Under the pieces are notes generated by a model. It made no database searches, was not told the DNA's origin, and was given only the letters and a program-made list of their open reading frames with translations. Shown piece after piece: positions 35,326 through 46,740 of a stretch of 64,000 nucleotides of DNA (the first letter of the stretch is position 1; the number at the start of each line of letters is the position of its first letter). The position numbers and the translations under genes were made by a program. This stretch comes from Nageia nagi (Eukaryota; Pinophyta). The stretch lies in NCBI GenBank assembly GCA_050084985.1, contig JBITNC010000001.1, positions 10,540,001-10,604,000 of the forward strand. The letters are read 5' to 3'.

Positions 35326-36130
35326 ATTCAAAAGATGGAAATTCCTCTTAGTTGCCGATCTCTGTGTTCAATGGCGAACACTTTGAATATTGGAGCATCA
35401 AAATGAGAACGTTTCTCATCTCTCAAAACCTGTGGACTCTTGTCTCCCAAGGATATACAAAAATAGATGCAACAACGTTTTCACTACTCTCAACAAATGA
35501 GAAAAAGGAGCTTTTGGACACCCAAAAGAAGGATGCCAAAGCCTTGTTTGCATTACAAAGTGGGATAGATTTTTCAATCTTCCCTAAGCAGAATGCAATG
35601 TTTTAAAGGCTGCTTGGGACACGCTTGAGAGTGCTTACAAGGGCTTCACCAAGGTCAAAGTAGCCAAGCTGCAATGCTCTAGAGAGATTTTGAATCTCTC
35701 AAAATGGTTGACGGAGAGACCATTGAGGTCTTCATGAATAGAGTTCAAAACTTGGTCAATGCTATTCATTCTCATCGTGAGAATCTTAATCACATCCGAA
35801 TTGTCGAAAGGGTTCTTATAAGCTTTCTTCGACGGTTTGATCCATCACCATTGCAATAGAGGAGTCCAAGGACTTGTCCCAACGCACTCTAATTGAGTTG
35901 CTTGGAACGAACCTTACAAACCTATGAGCAAAGGATCAAAGACAAGTAGAAGGACCTCGATCAAGCTTTTCAAGGCAAGCTTAGAATGAATGATCAAACC
36001 ACTTCTTCCTCCAGTTCCAACTCTTCTTCAAGAGGCTACAATAGAGGCCGCGGTGATAGAGGTCGCAAAGGTGATCGTGGTAGAGGAAGAGGTCTCTCAG
36101 AAGATCGTAGCGAGAACCATAGTTATCAAA
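35326..36130 (+). pseudogene. Element E gag
   Basis: The frame opens after the primer site. It continues through FNGEHFEYWSIKMRTFLIS, WTLVSQGYTKID and ALFALQSGIDFSIF in 35352-35606, then through shifted frames (TIEVFMNRVQNLVNAIHSH-like near 35720) to an Arg/Gly-rich tail at 35986-36120 (SRGYNRGRGDRGRKGDRG). This is a Retrotran_gag_2/UBN2-type copia gag. The zinc knuckle lies beyond an insert at 36131-36850. Confidence 0.82.
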
Positions 36131-36850
36131 ATTGGCCAAAAATCGGGCTCGGCTTGCTAAACAATTTTTTTTGGACCAATTCCAATTTTTTTATTTTTGC
36201 TGACGTGGTGATTTTTTGCCAATTCCCGAGTCGATTTTTTGATGATTCTTGGAAAAAAAATCGGCAAAAATCGCAAGCACTAACTAGGGAGGGAAAAAAG
36301 ATCAAATTTGGAATTTTTTTTAAATTTTTCTTGTGAACTTCAGCTAGGAGCTAAGAGGAGCTAGGAGAAACATCATTTGCACAATTTGAGCTAGATTCCA
36401 ACACAACCATAAGTAGGGGATCCATTATATTCCCAAGAAGAAGAACCAACAAAAACCACTAACAGGGCTAAAACAACAAAAGAGAGATTGATAAAGGGGA
36501 AACAAAGACAATATGGACATTAGAATCTAGATAAATGTTTTGGTTCAGATTTTGTTTTGTGAATTTGGAAATTTTTGATGTATTTTGGTCCTTGGACATT
36601 CGATATGTAATACAAACTGAAAACTTTACGATTTCCAATGTTAAAATATGTTTTCGCTTGTGTAATGTGTTATTTGAAATGGAATGTTGGCTTATTTTAT
36701 ATGCAATGTTGAGGGATAACTAAAAATGATTTGTTTTACTATCAAATTGTAAAAATTCTTGGTTTTTCTTATTGGCTGATTTTTTGCCGATTTTTGGCTA
36801 ATTCTCGAAAAATCAGAATCTTCTAGCCAAACGATTCCGATCCTATTATG
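36131..36850. mobile_element. Insert in the gag of element E with inverted-repeat motifs
   Basis: About 720 bp of AT-rich sequence separates the Arg/Gly tail of gag from its zinc knuckle. Near the ends are TTGGCCAAAAATCGG (36132-36146) and, inverted, CCGATTTTTGGCTAA (36787-36801), matching at 14 of 15 positions. Additional GATTTTTTGCC words occur near both ends. No transposase is visible. It may be a small non-autonomous DNA element. Exact borders and a target duplication were not resolved. Confidence 0.45.
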
Positions 36851-36854
36851 AGTC

Positions 36855-37445
36855 TGACAACTTTGGTGAGAACTCAAACTTGCAACATTGTTATGTGGAA
36901 AGGATGGTCACATGGAACAACAATGTTTCCAGAAGAAAAAACAACTCAAAGCCAACTTCATTGAAGATTGTAGCGACGATGTCAACCTCTTTCTAATGCG
37001 TCATAACTTTGAAGTTGTTGCTCAGATTTGGTATCTGGATAGTGGCTGTCCCAATAATATGATTGTAAACAAGAGCCTATTTGTCAACCTTGAGGAGAAT
37101 GCCATTGACAAAGTTAGGTTTGGTGGCAACAATTAGGTCAGTATTGCTGACGAAGGCTCCTCTTATTCCATGCTCTGACAATTTAAGATTGCAATGGTTA
37201 ATGAGTTTGAGATGAGTGATCTGGGTGACATGCAATACTTTTTGGGCATGCAAGTTCAACAATCATCCAATGGTATCTTCATCACTCAAACCAAATATGT
37301 TGATGATATGCTTGCTCGATTATCAATGAAGGATTGCAAACCTGTTGGTACCCCCATGGTTGTAGGTTGTAAGTTGATGGAGGATTCTACTCCTATGGTT
37401 AATGAATTTTGGGTTCGGGTAGGAAAGAAAATGGCATGTCTTGAA
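36855..37445 (+). pseudogene. Element E zinc knuckle, protease and RT remnant with an internal deletion
   Basis: The frame 36888-37136 gives LCGKDGHMEQQCFQKKK (knuckle), then WYLDSGCPNNMIVNKSLF (protease, DSG kept). After a short gap the frame 37194-37448 jumps directly to the C-terminal part of RT: FEMSDLGDMQYFLGMQV and TQTKYVDDMLARLSMKDCKP. Integrase and the catalytic half of RT are missing. The remnant stops near 37410-37445 where sequence of opposite orientation begins. Confidence 0.8.
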
Positions 37446-38357
37446 TAGGCCAAGTGATCCAACGTTCTCAACCACTCTTTTCTTCCTATCATGTGTTTAG
37501 TTGTTCCTGAGTCAACATACCAAATCATACTTTGATGAGATGTTTCATCATTTGATTGAATTACATATACACAATTATTATCAAATTCATTTTCTTTTGG
37601 AACACGTTCATGAAATTTGTTGCTTCTTTCCTCCGAAATTCCTCCTTTGATCATTGGATGATCCTTAACTATTTAATTTGTGCCAACAATCCTTGGCAAA
37701 ATGGCTTACCTTGCCACAATGAAAGCACTCACCACCTTAAGTGTTCCTTGGAGGTTCACTCCCTCTTCTACTCTTGAATTGTTGTTTTGTTACAAGAACT
37801 TAGTCTTCATCAATGGTGGAGATAGATGACATCTCTTGCTTCTAAAGAAGATTTACCAACTTCTCAAAAGTTGGAGTCTGGTACATGATGTTCAAAGTTG
37901 TGACAAACACATTGTACTTTTATGATAGGGCTCTCAAAACAATATGGACGAGAATATCATTTGTCACATTCTCTCCCAATGCTTTAAGCGAAACTCGTAA
38001 TTCTGCAATGTGTCTAGGAAAGGACTTGAGCTTCTCACTTGGCTTCATTTTTAGTGAGTGTGGTTGACTTTGAAGGAACAAGATTTAGTTCTTGTTCTTG
38101 GCCTCATAGACATTCTTTAATTTTTCCCACATGTTCTTGGCAATAGTACATTTTTTGATGAATGGTTGTGTGGAGTTTGCAACACAGAACATAATGATTG
38201 AACGAGCCTTTCTATCAACTTTGTCAATATTTGTGGTGGAGGGGCCAGTTTCTATAATTGCACTCCATACTTCTTCAAACTTGAGTTGAGTTTTCACCTT
38301 AGTCTTCAATGCGCAAAATTTTCTCCTTGGTCTAGTTGAGAATTTGAAAGCATACAT
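37446..38357 (-). pseudogene. Copia fragment F: protease and gag on the minus strand
   Basis: Minus-strand frames give protease near 37480-37560 (MIWYVDSGTTKHMIGRKEWL, DSG intact) and a preceding gag linker. A gag capsid segment lies at 38085-38357 (KFEEVWSAIIETG; AKNMWEKLKNVYEAKNKN). No integrase or RT lies downstream, because the sequence switches into element E at about 37445. The primer site and short LTR at 39565-39789 are plausibly its 5' end. Confidence 0.75.
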
Positions 38358-39564
38358 TTGAGTGTTGAGCTTCCTATGACTAAAAATATTTAAACAATTC
38401 TTCTTCCAAAATATAAAACCCTTCTTTATCCTTTAATATTTAAATGATTAAATATTATTTGAACTCCTTATAAAATAATTAAAAAATTGCACCTTAATCT
38501 TAAAAAAATACTTTACAAAATATTATTTCTCCAAAATAATTTAGAAAATATTGCACCTTTGAATGTTGATATCAGGCTCATAATCAAGATCCTGTCACGG
38601 GCTTGGTCAACAAGATCCTTGATGATGGCAACCTTCTTCACAAACACACTGGCAAAAATGTGTTGTTAAAGAACAACTGTTTTTCCTTACGAACACACCT
38701 TCAATATGTGTGCATGCCTTCACAAATGCAACAAAACTGTGCATGCATGTGGCAAAAAACTATGCATACGTGGGGCAAACAATTCCTTGTTGGTGAATGC
38801 AATTGAAATAATGTAGGTAAAAACACACTATGTAGGTTGCCTTGTAGACCTTCTCCTTTATGAACATGTGAACCTTATCTTTTATAGGTGCGTGAGCCTT
38901 TTCTTCATGAGCAACAAGTAGAATTGATTTTGACACACCCATTTCCTGGACACTCACGTCTATTGATAGCATTTCTATGACAAATCTGATGGCTGTGCAA
39001 CGTTTGCATAATACAAATGCTCCATGCAATTTGTACGTCCTCAAAAACATTTCTGAGCCTTCACGATTCAATTCATTGCTTACACAATGCAGCTATAAGC
39101 TCACAATGGTGGAGCTTGTATTCCACTATACATAGCATAAACTCTTTATGCAGGCCATGAATCACCACTTCACGCTTGGTTTACATGTCTCAAGTTTTGG
39201 GTGTTCAATAGATCTCACATGCACACAGACTATTTGTATGGTGTTAGGCATTGGATGCTATCACCAATCGATGCCTCTCCTAATGCACAATCTCATGCAA
39301 GTCTCTTTACCTGTGTAAGCCTACACGTCTCCTTGTGAGCATGCCATTATGCAGATTGTCTCATAGGCCTCTCTAATGTAAGTACATTACGCGGGTTTGG
39401 ATTTCAGTTATGATATGAGCTTTGGAACCTCTTCTCTCATAACTCCATGGGAGCTTTTACATAATATGTATAGTCAAGCAATGAATGTTTTAACACCACC
39501 AGATCTTGGTGAACAATTCTTCTCAAACATACGACAGTCAAAAAAACTTCACACAAACCTGGCT
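38358..39564 (-). other. Leader-like region of fragment F
   Basis: The interval is non-coding. Short related words (GTGCATGCATGTGGC and ATGCATACGTGGGGC; ACACACCTTC) recur between 38640 and 38780, giving a loosely repetitive texture like the leaders of A and C. No gene is seen. Confidence 0.4.
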
Positions 39565-39789
39565 ACTTTGATACCAAACGTAGAGAATGCACTTATTTTC
39601 TATTGAGAAGAGATGCTATTCATACAAGCAATTGATGAGTAACCTCGTGTATCAACATGTATTCATGGGTTATCTCATGACACAAACAAATAGGAACAAA
39701 CCAATAACAAACAACCAAGCATTAGAAACCCGAAGACATAAGAAGACACAACAACCAACTACATGGGGAATGATGTAATATTCCTAACA
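39565..39789 (-). repeat. Primer site and probable short 5' LTR of fragment F
   Basis: ACTTTGATACCA at 39565-39576 is the reverse of TGGTATCAAAGT, a tRNA-Met-like primer site. The following sequence to CCTAACA at 39789 has the expected LTR end, giving an LTR of about 210 bp. The inner edge seems mutated (TAGAGA instead of TG). No second copy is present for comparison. Confidence 0.5.
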
Positions 39790-40384
39790 TTCTTGGGTGA
39801 CGTTGGGGACATTAGCAATTCTTGATGGTAATCAAACACCCTTTTGTTAGTGATAAACATTGATATGGCTATAAACATGATATGACAAACAATGATAAGT
39901 AATGAAAAACATGATATGGGACATCTACTTGGAGGAGTTATGATGGCCAAATCATGTCACCATGACTCTTTCATGGAGGATCTTTTGCTGCTTCAAAGAT
40001 CAAATTGAATAATGATACATCATGGATTTTTCCATGAAAAGTCCTTTGATGCCTCAAGGACCAAAAGGGTAATTATAGTGTTCCAATTAAGTGTACAAAT
40101 ATGATCATATATAATTTTGAAATGTTAACCAACTCTTGAAAGCATGAACAATTCAAAGATATGATTAATAGTAGGATGTCATCATGGGGTTGCTATGATC
40201 GGTTTTCTAATGCCCAAAAGACGAAAATGGGTAATATATGATTATCCAAGATAATAATGATAATAACATTGATATTGAAGAATTTCAACATGAAATAGTA
40301 TGAAATGACGAATTTTAGTAATATTTGAATGTTTCTTGCAAAAAAACGTTGATAATTTTTCTTTGGATTTTGAAGATATCTTAT
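39790..40384. other. Spacer with a roughly 65-bp imperfect duplication
   Basis: No gene. Near 39960-40070 two diverged units share CATGACTC or CATGGATTTTTCCATG, then GATCTTTTG or GTCCTTTGATG, then a GATCAAA or GACCAAA end. CATGATATG words repeat at 39865-39915. Confidence 0.4.
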
Positions 40385-40705
40385 TTAACTTTTTAATGAC
40401 AAAAAATGGAGCTTTTTTGACCTAAAAAATGCTAGAAACAACTTACACCTCTTGACACGTGTATTATAATCTTGCTCCATTGTAGACCAATAGCAACCAA
40501 TTTTTATTAATTTATGATGAACTAATTTGGCATTGAAATGTCCACCACAAACACCCTCATGTGCTTGCTCTATTGCTGGTTTTGTTTCATTTGGCTTGAC
40601 ATATCTCAAAAGTGCCCTTTCAAATGATCTTCTATACGAAATATTATCAATCATGACATATTTTGCTATTGATTTTCTAAGTTCTATTCTTGCATTTTTG
40701 TTCAA
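40385..40705 (-). pseudogene. Gypsy integrase zinc-binding region
   Basis: The frame reads YVMIDNISYRRSFERALLRY, then HEGVCGGHFNAKLVHHKL and YWSTMEQDYNTRVKRC. This is the H2C2 N-terminal domain of Ty3/gypsy integrases. The final CxxC pair is reduced to one Cys (RCKLF). The catalytic core should follow below 40385 but is not recognisable. Confidence 0.82.
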
Positions 40706-41039
40706 ATTTTGAGGGATAGTGCCATTCTTAAGGTATTCTTATATATCATTAGACCAAAAAGAATCACCATGATCTTTATTTGTTGTATAGCAATCAATAC
40801 TGAAATCTTCTACTAATAAAGCAAGGTTTTATGGCTTAGATTCTTGATTGTTAGTATTTTGTCATCTTCAATTTCAAGGGGGGCTAATGAAGATTCACTA
40901 TCCATGGCATTTACTTACCTACTACTATTTCTTTGGATATATTCAGTCTTATACTCATCAAGATTTTGGAGAAGATTTGAAACCATTTCTTTGTATGGAA
41001 TCAAATTTTCTTCTATGTTATAAATCTCCTTGACTTGGT

Positions 41040-41435
41040 TTTCTTCATCTTCAATCTTATTGTTGCCTCATGTTTTGCTATATTGTTTGTGCAATGAAAG
41101 ATCAACCTCTTGGCCATAGGGACAACTTTATTATAACGAGATAATAACACCATACCTGTCCTTCACCATGAGTGCATTTGGAACTATCAAAGAATAGGCT
41201 TCATTCATTATCTTGCTCTGCTACTATGTTTACACACTAATTAGGAAACTCTTCATTTACGGAACTTTTGTCATCTTGGGGAGCATTTGCTATGAAGTTT
41301 GCTATTACTTGTCCTTTCATTGGTTTCTCATTGATGAACACAAGATCATATTCTCAAAGCAACTTTACTTATTTAGCTTCTATTCCTAAGAGATGTGGCT
41401 TTGATAGCAAGTACCCCAATGGATCTGCTTGTGGT
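41040..41435 (-). pseudogene. Gypsy RNase H C-terminus and second RNase H start
   Basis: The minus strand from about 41428 reads QADPLGYLLSKPHLLGIEAK, a stop, EYDLVFINEKPMKGQVIANF, then a linker and SLFFDSSKCTHGEG near 41200. The latter matches the start of the archaeal-type RNase H found after the first RNase H in Tat-lineage elements. Several stops occur. It joins the upstream half near 48323 once the LINE is removed. Confidence 0.72.
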
Positions 41436-41630
41436 ATAACATAGGTGGTGTTTTTTTTTCTAAAGTAAAAAAGGTTTTGTCCTTTCATTGATTTCTAATT
41501 GATGAACACAAGATCATTTTCTCGAAGTAACACTACCTATTTAGCTTCTCTTCCTAGCTTTGATAGCAAGTACCCCAACATGTCTACTTGTGCTATAACA
41601 TATGTGGTGTTTATTTTAAAGTAAAATGTT
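41310..41630. repeat. 169-bp tandem duplication spanning a LINE insertion junction
   Basis: Copy 1 (41310-41478) and copy 2 (41479-41628) both contain TGTCCTTTCATTG, TTAGCTTCT, GATAGCAAGTACCCCAA and the target sequence ATAACATAGGTGGTG (ATAACATATGTGGTG in copy 2), then a T-rich LINE tail. The duplication therefore happened after the LINE inserted. Confidence 0.8.
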
Positions 41631-41659
41631 AAAATTTCTATTAAAAAATTGAGGTTACA

Positions 41660-41804
41660 ACATAGTTTTCAATGACCTACCTCTCTCGGCTAGGCATGGA
41701 ATATGAATCAACTCCCTCTTTTTATATATCCAACATAGTTTTCAATGACCTACCTCTCTCGGTTAGGCATAGATATGAATCAACTCCTTCTTTTTATATA
41801 TCCA
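41660..41804. repeat. 73-bp tandem duplication in the LINE 3' end
   Basis: Two copies, 41660-41732 and 41733-41804, each with ACATAGTTTTCAATGACCT, CTCTCTCGG and TTTTTATATATCCAA. They differ at a few positions. They lie between the LINE coding end and its tail. Confidence 0.85.
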
Positions 41805-41959
41805 AGTTCCTAGGATCCCAATTACCACTAGATACCTTCATAAGATTTTCCTCTAGTTCTCCTCTACTAAATCTTTGGTGTTTGCCTCTCCTATGGATAA
41901 CCTTGCTTTCCCTATGTAGCTTGATCTCACCTCCTAGTATGCTTCTTCTTAGTACCCAT

Positions 41960-44900
41960 ACTAAACAAACTTATTGAGTTTTCGCCAAATTTTTGACTCA
42001 TATGCCATGTGGATTTCCTTAGGAATTTTAGCACCTAGGGTTTTTAACAATGTCCTTGTGAGAGTGTCGATTCTCTCCATTAGTTTTGAATTCTTCCTTG
42101 AAGATTCTTCCGTTTCTTTCTAGTCAAAGCTACCGCTAAATGAAACGTGATCCCAAATGCTAGGTTGGTTGTAGTTTCTTAGATCTAAACTTGTTGGTTT
42201 ACCAGTAGTCTTAAAAGGAGACCTTGGTAGGTAGTGGCCTCACTTTTTTGTTGAACATAGTATACCACAAACTTCACATTGTTTGGGTAAAGGGGCATTC
42301 AAAGAGGAGATGGGTCATTGATTCCTCTTCTTGTTTACACATCATACATCTATTTGGCCCTATAAGTCCTCTCTTACACGGGTTGTCTTGAGTCAACATG
42401 TTGTTATGGGCCACTAGCTAGGAGAAACAATTTATTTATGTTCATTTCCTTGGTTGGAATATTTTCAACCAAGGGATTTGCAAAGGGGGTTGTATTTGGG
42501 AGATGGTCACTTTGTAACCCTCTTTTACTGTAAAATCCAAGTTTTGAATGCCTACACACTAATATGTCTTATTCATTTCCCCTTGGTCATGATCTTCCTT
42601 CTAACATAAATTTCTCTTCATTTCATCCTTCACTTGCCCATTCTGTGGAGGGTTTCCATTGTTGAAAATTGGCCTTTTGATTTGGTGGTTTGAGATAATC
42701 CTAGATACAAGACCACACTTTTTTAGTGTAGGTTTCTAAGTGTCCTCCCACTCTCTAGAACAAACCTTTTGTCATAAGAGAGGCCCCTCTCCTCATTGCT
42801 TTTCATATTTCTAAACCCTCTTCCATGATCGTGAGATGAGGGAGTGCAAAGGTTAATAGTTTTTGATCAATACTTGATTCCAAAGTTGATCATGGTTAGT
42901 TAACCATATCTAATAGATCTTGCTTGTTAGAGCTCGATTATTAGTAGCTCTTGCTTTTATTCCAAGACTTTTTGCCTCCTTCAACTAGCAAATCCTATCC
43001 CAACTCACTAGTACCATTTTTTGCTCTCCCTTCATTCATGACCATAAGAATTACCTCATTACTTTGTCCAAGTCTTTTAGGATACTCTTTAGAGTCACCA
43101 AAATAAAACATTTGTATAGTGGTATTGGTTGGAGGATCAATTTCAATAGTGTCAATCTTCCTCCAAAATGCAACCACCTAGGTGCTCATTGTGACAACTT
43201 TGAGTGGAGTTTGTTCTTGATTGCTTTACAATGCTTGGTTTTTAGGATGTTGTTTCTTACATGTATGCCCAAGTAATCTAAAGGTAGATATGCCTTTGAG
43301 AATCTTAAGATATGGCCAATCCACTCTCTTACTCTCCTTGCAACATTGAAGAACATTACTTTAGATTTTCCTTCATTTAGTAGCTGTCCAATGGGCACTA
43401 TTTAACAATCAAACATTTTCTTGATGCTAGTTGCTTCTCCTCACAATTTTGTATCATCTACAAATTGAAGGTGGTTAAGTTCTATGCCCTAGCCTCTGTG
43501 TACTCTTGCAATGACTTTGCTTTTCCTTATGGGTTGCGCAAGCTTTTCACGAACAAGATGTACAAAAATGGTAATATGGGGTTCCCTTGTATGATGCCTC
43601 TTGAGGCTTGGAATAGCTAGGAAGGTATATCATTCTCGAGCATTGGGAAGGAAACTATTGAGATGCATTCCATCACCCACTTTATCTATTCTTTTTTGAA
43701 GCTCAAATCTTTCTAGAATTTGAGCTAGAAACTCCCAGCTAACCTTTTTCATAAGCCTCGATAAATCAAGCTTGAGGAACATTTGTTTGTTTCCCTTTTG
43801 GTTGAGAGTGTGAATGGTTTATTTGGCCACAACAATCACATCCAAAATCTATCTGCCCTAGACATCCCCCTTGTTCTTGAGAGATTACTCCTGGTAAGAT
43901 ATTCTTCAATTTGTTTGCCATTAGTTTTGTAATGATTTTATAAACCACATTGCATAGGGCTATGGTTGTGTGTTTGTCAAGATTTTCCATCTCTCCTCTT
44001 TTTGGGATCAAAGCCAAAAAGGTGTTGTTGAGGGCCTTAAGAATTCGTCCACTAGATCTACCTTCTTCTACCCCTTGGGTTCGGTCTTATGCTAGTGTAC
44101 TCCAAAAAGCTTCAAAGAATTGTGATGGGAATCCATCTATTCTTGGTGCTTTCCCATCTTCACATGGAACATTGTTTTTGCGACTTCCTCTTTCTTGATC
44201 TCTTTTAGGAGTTCATCATTCCTTTTTTGAGATACCACCTATGGTATACAATCTAGAATTGTTTTTTGGTGTTGGATGGAAAGATGTGGATTTGTTGTAA
44301 ATAAATTAATAAAATAATTAATCGCTACTTCATGCATACTTAGGATGGTGGTTTGCTTGATTCCTTGGCTGATGTAGACAACATTAATTTTATTGTGGAG
44401 GCTTTGTGCAATGGCTAAGTGATGGAAAAGTTTGGTGTTCCATCTCCCTTTTGCAACTTGGATACTCTTGCTTGTTGTTTCCAGCAGACTTCTTTTTAAT
44501 CTAGCTTCTCCTCTTTCGTCAAACTCTCTTCTTTGGAAAGAATTTATTTGAAGATAGGCCTTGAATGAAAATGGATGGCCACTTCTTGCATTCTTTCTGA
44601 GAGGGTTGCTCTTTGTTGCTGGAAGTTTGTTGTTTGGGGTTTTTTCCAGCTCTTTTAACAAATTTCATTCGAAAATATAATTGATATTGTGTTGTTCCAT
44701 GTGCCTGTCTTCCTTGCTACCACCACTACTTCAACATGTCTAGAAGGTTCTAGCTTTGTAACCATAAATTCTCAAATCTGAAAGGGTGCCTCTTTGCTTG
44801 GAGCCTTTTGTTGATATGGATGCTTATCAGGATGTGGTCTAATGCCAGTCAATCTAGAATCATGGATTCACAATGCTAGAGGTTAAAAGCCTTCTCTCTA

Positions 44901-45520
44901 ACCAAAATTCTATCTAATGTGGACTTGATTGTGAGCTTCCCTTTTCTCTTATTTGTCTAGGTGTTGCTACATTTGGGTGGCAGTATGTCAATCAACTCCA
45001 AATTTTTAGTTTGAGCCATTACAAGCCTATACTTCTCACTTGGTTCAAGTGTCCTTTTTGGTCTCTTATCAAATGTTTGGTATTAAAATCCCTCTTCACT
45101 AGTTAGAATTTTTTTTGATAGATTTCCTTGATTGCTTGGACTGCCTTTCATTGTATTTTCTGGTTTCAGACCTCTTTCATGCCATAGATGATAGAAGTTA
45201 ATTATTATCCACATTGCACTTGAATTTCTATCCTTTAATCTAATCATCAGGAGCCCTCTAGTTGATGTTGAACCCACCACCACACCTAAAAGATGCCCTT
45301 ATTCCATAGTGTATCCATTCCCCTTGAGAAGTCCTATGAAGCTTGGGCCACATAGTCCCCTTGCTTCCAACATCTCTTGGTGATAGTTTGCATTGCCTAT
45401 AGTGAGGCTTTGATTTCATGTAACAATTCCGCACTTGAGTTACTATCAAAAATCATTCTATTAACAACCATTTGCTTGAGGTGGCCATTCAATCCCCATG
45501 CATTCCATGTGTTTACTAAC
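41960..45520 (-). pseudogene. LINE ORF2: endonuclease, reverse transcriptase, zf-RVT
   Basis: Endonuclease starts near 45515 with NTWNAWGLNGHLKQMVVNRM and continues through 44880-45290 (LDRILVREKAFN-like). The linker to RT is at 44239-44661 (KGRWNTKLFHHLAIAQSLHNKI). RT begins at 43766-44017 (MALIPKRGEMENLD; LCNVVYKIITKLMANKLKNI; ISQEQGG), and later RT pieces are at 42960-43398. The C-terminal zf-RVT near 42280-42390 reads CMMCKQEEESMTHLLFEC. Stops and shifts are frequent. The enzyme would nick target DNA and copy the element RNA onto it. Confidence 0.85.
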
Positions 45521-46041
45521 ATTTGGGCTATATAAATAGAAGTTGGCTATCAATTTGACGAGCCTTAACTCCATTTGTTCTTCTTATTACATCTGCTCCT
45601 TGTTTGTCTTTCACCCAAATCCTTGAGAGCTTGCATGCTTTGGTCTCTTCTCTACTTGGCTAATTCTTTATGTTGACTTTTCTCTATTCTTATCTTGGTA
45701 GATCCCAACAATTTGAGTTTGCTAGAGCTTGATATTCTCTAGTACCTATTCTTGGGCATATACCTTTGGAGGGTTTTGTGGGTCTATGTTGTCTGTATTA
45801 GTATAGTTGCCCATTGTCTGCCAATGAGATTGTGTCTCCATTGCATTGGGATTATGCTATTTATTGGACTACGTCTCTTCATCTATTGGTTTGGGATATT
45901 GGTTGGTTCTACAATTGATATTTCTTGTCCTTACATTAGATTGTCAATTTAAGAATCTCATAATTTGACTTTAGACCGATTCGTTACCTTTGTTTGAGAA
46001 ATTGTTTTTGGCCTTTCCTTATGACTATTTGAAATTTTTTG

Positions 46042-46740
46042 GGATATTCTCAGATTAAGTGTCCATACTCGTGACATGCTTTGCATCTTAAGGGAATTGA
46101 TTTGTACACCACTTGTTGTCTCTATTCATTCCCTCCTCTTAATTCAATTTTTGTCGGGAGCAATTTTCCCAAGTCATTTCCTCGTAAATCATTTCATATG
46201 GCGTCAATCCTTCTTCAATTGATTCTCACAATCTTCCTATGCAAATGATACCTAGAATTTCCTTCCTCCAAAATTCCAATGAGAGGGCATCAAACACTAG
46301 TGCTCAAGGTTGCATGAATAAACTTGCAGGATCAATGTTGGAAAGCCCCACTTCAAATGTTTTGTTCCTGTCTAAGATCAATATAAATTCAGCTGCGTTC
46401 GACAAGATCAAAATATATACTTCTCCTTATGGTTCCTAATGTTTATTGGTGGTTGTAAACAAGAAATTGTGGGAATCTCTTAACCTCATAAATTTGCATA
46501 TCAAGGCATGGTTGTAGTGATTGTTGTACATGATATGATTGTCAATGAACTCTTTTGCAATTTGCATGATTGGGATCTTGTTTGGGACAAACATCCATTT
46601 TCTTTTGTTCATTCTGTTTCTTCCTCCTTTCACTTTCTTACGTCTTGCATGATATTTCTAGCTTGTGCTTGTCAACTATTTTAGCACACAAGGAATTATA
46701 CCATCGGGCCTTCCTATTGCATGATCTTTCATCTTGATGC
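46042..46740 (-). pseudogene. LINE ORF1: DUF4283-like RNA-binding protein with zinc knuckle
   Basis: Minus-strand frames include WMFVPNKIPIMQIAKEFIDN and LICKFMRLRDS (46436-46633), then LEFWRKEILGIICIG and LTPYEMIYEEMTWENCS (46150-46290). A knuckle near 46060-46110 reads CKACHEYGHLI with the last Cys replaced. This is the usual layout of plant L1 ORF1 proteins, which bind the element RNA. It is disrupted by stops. Confidence 0.72.
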
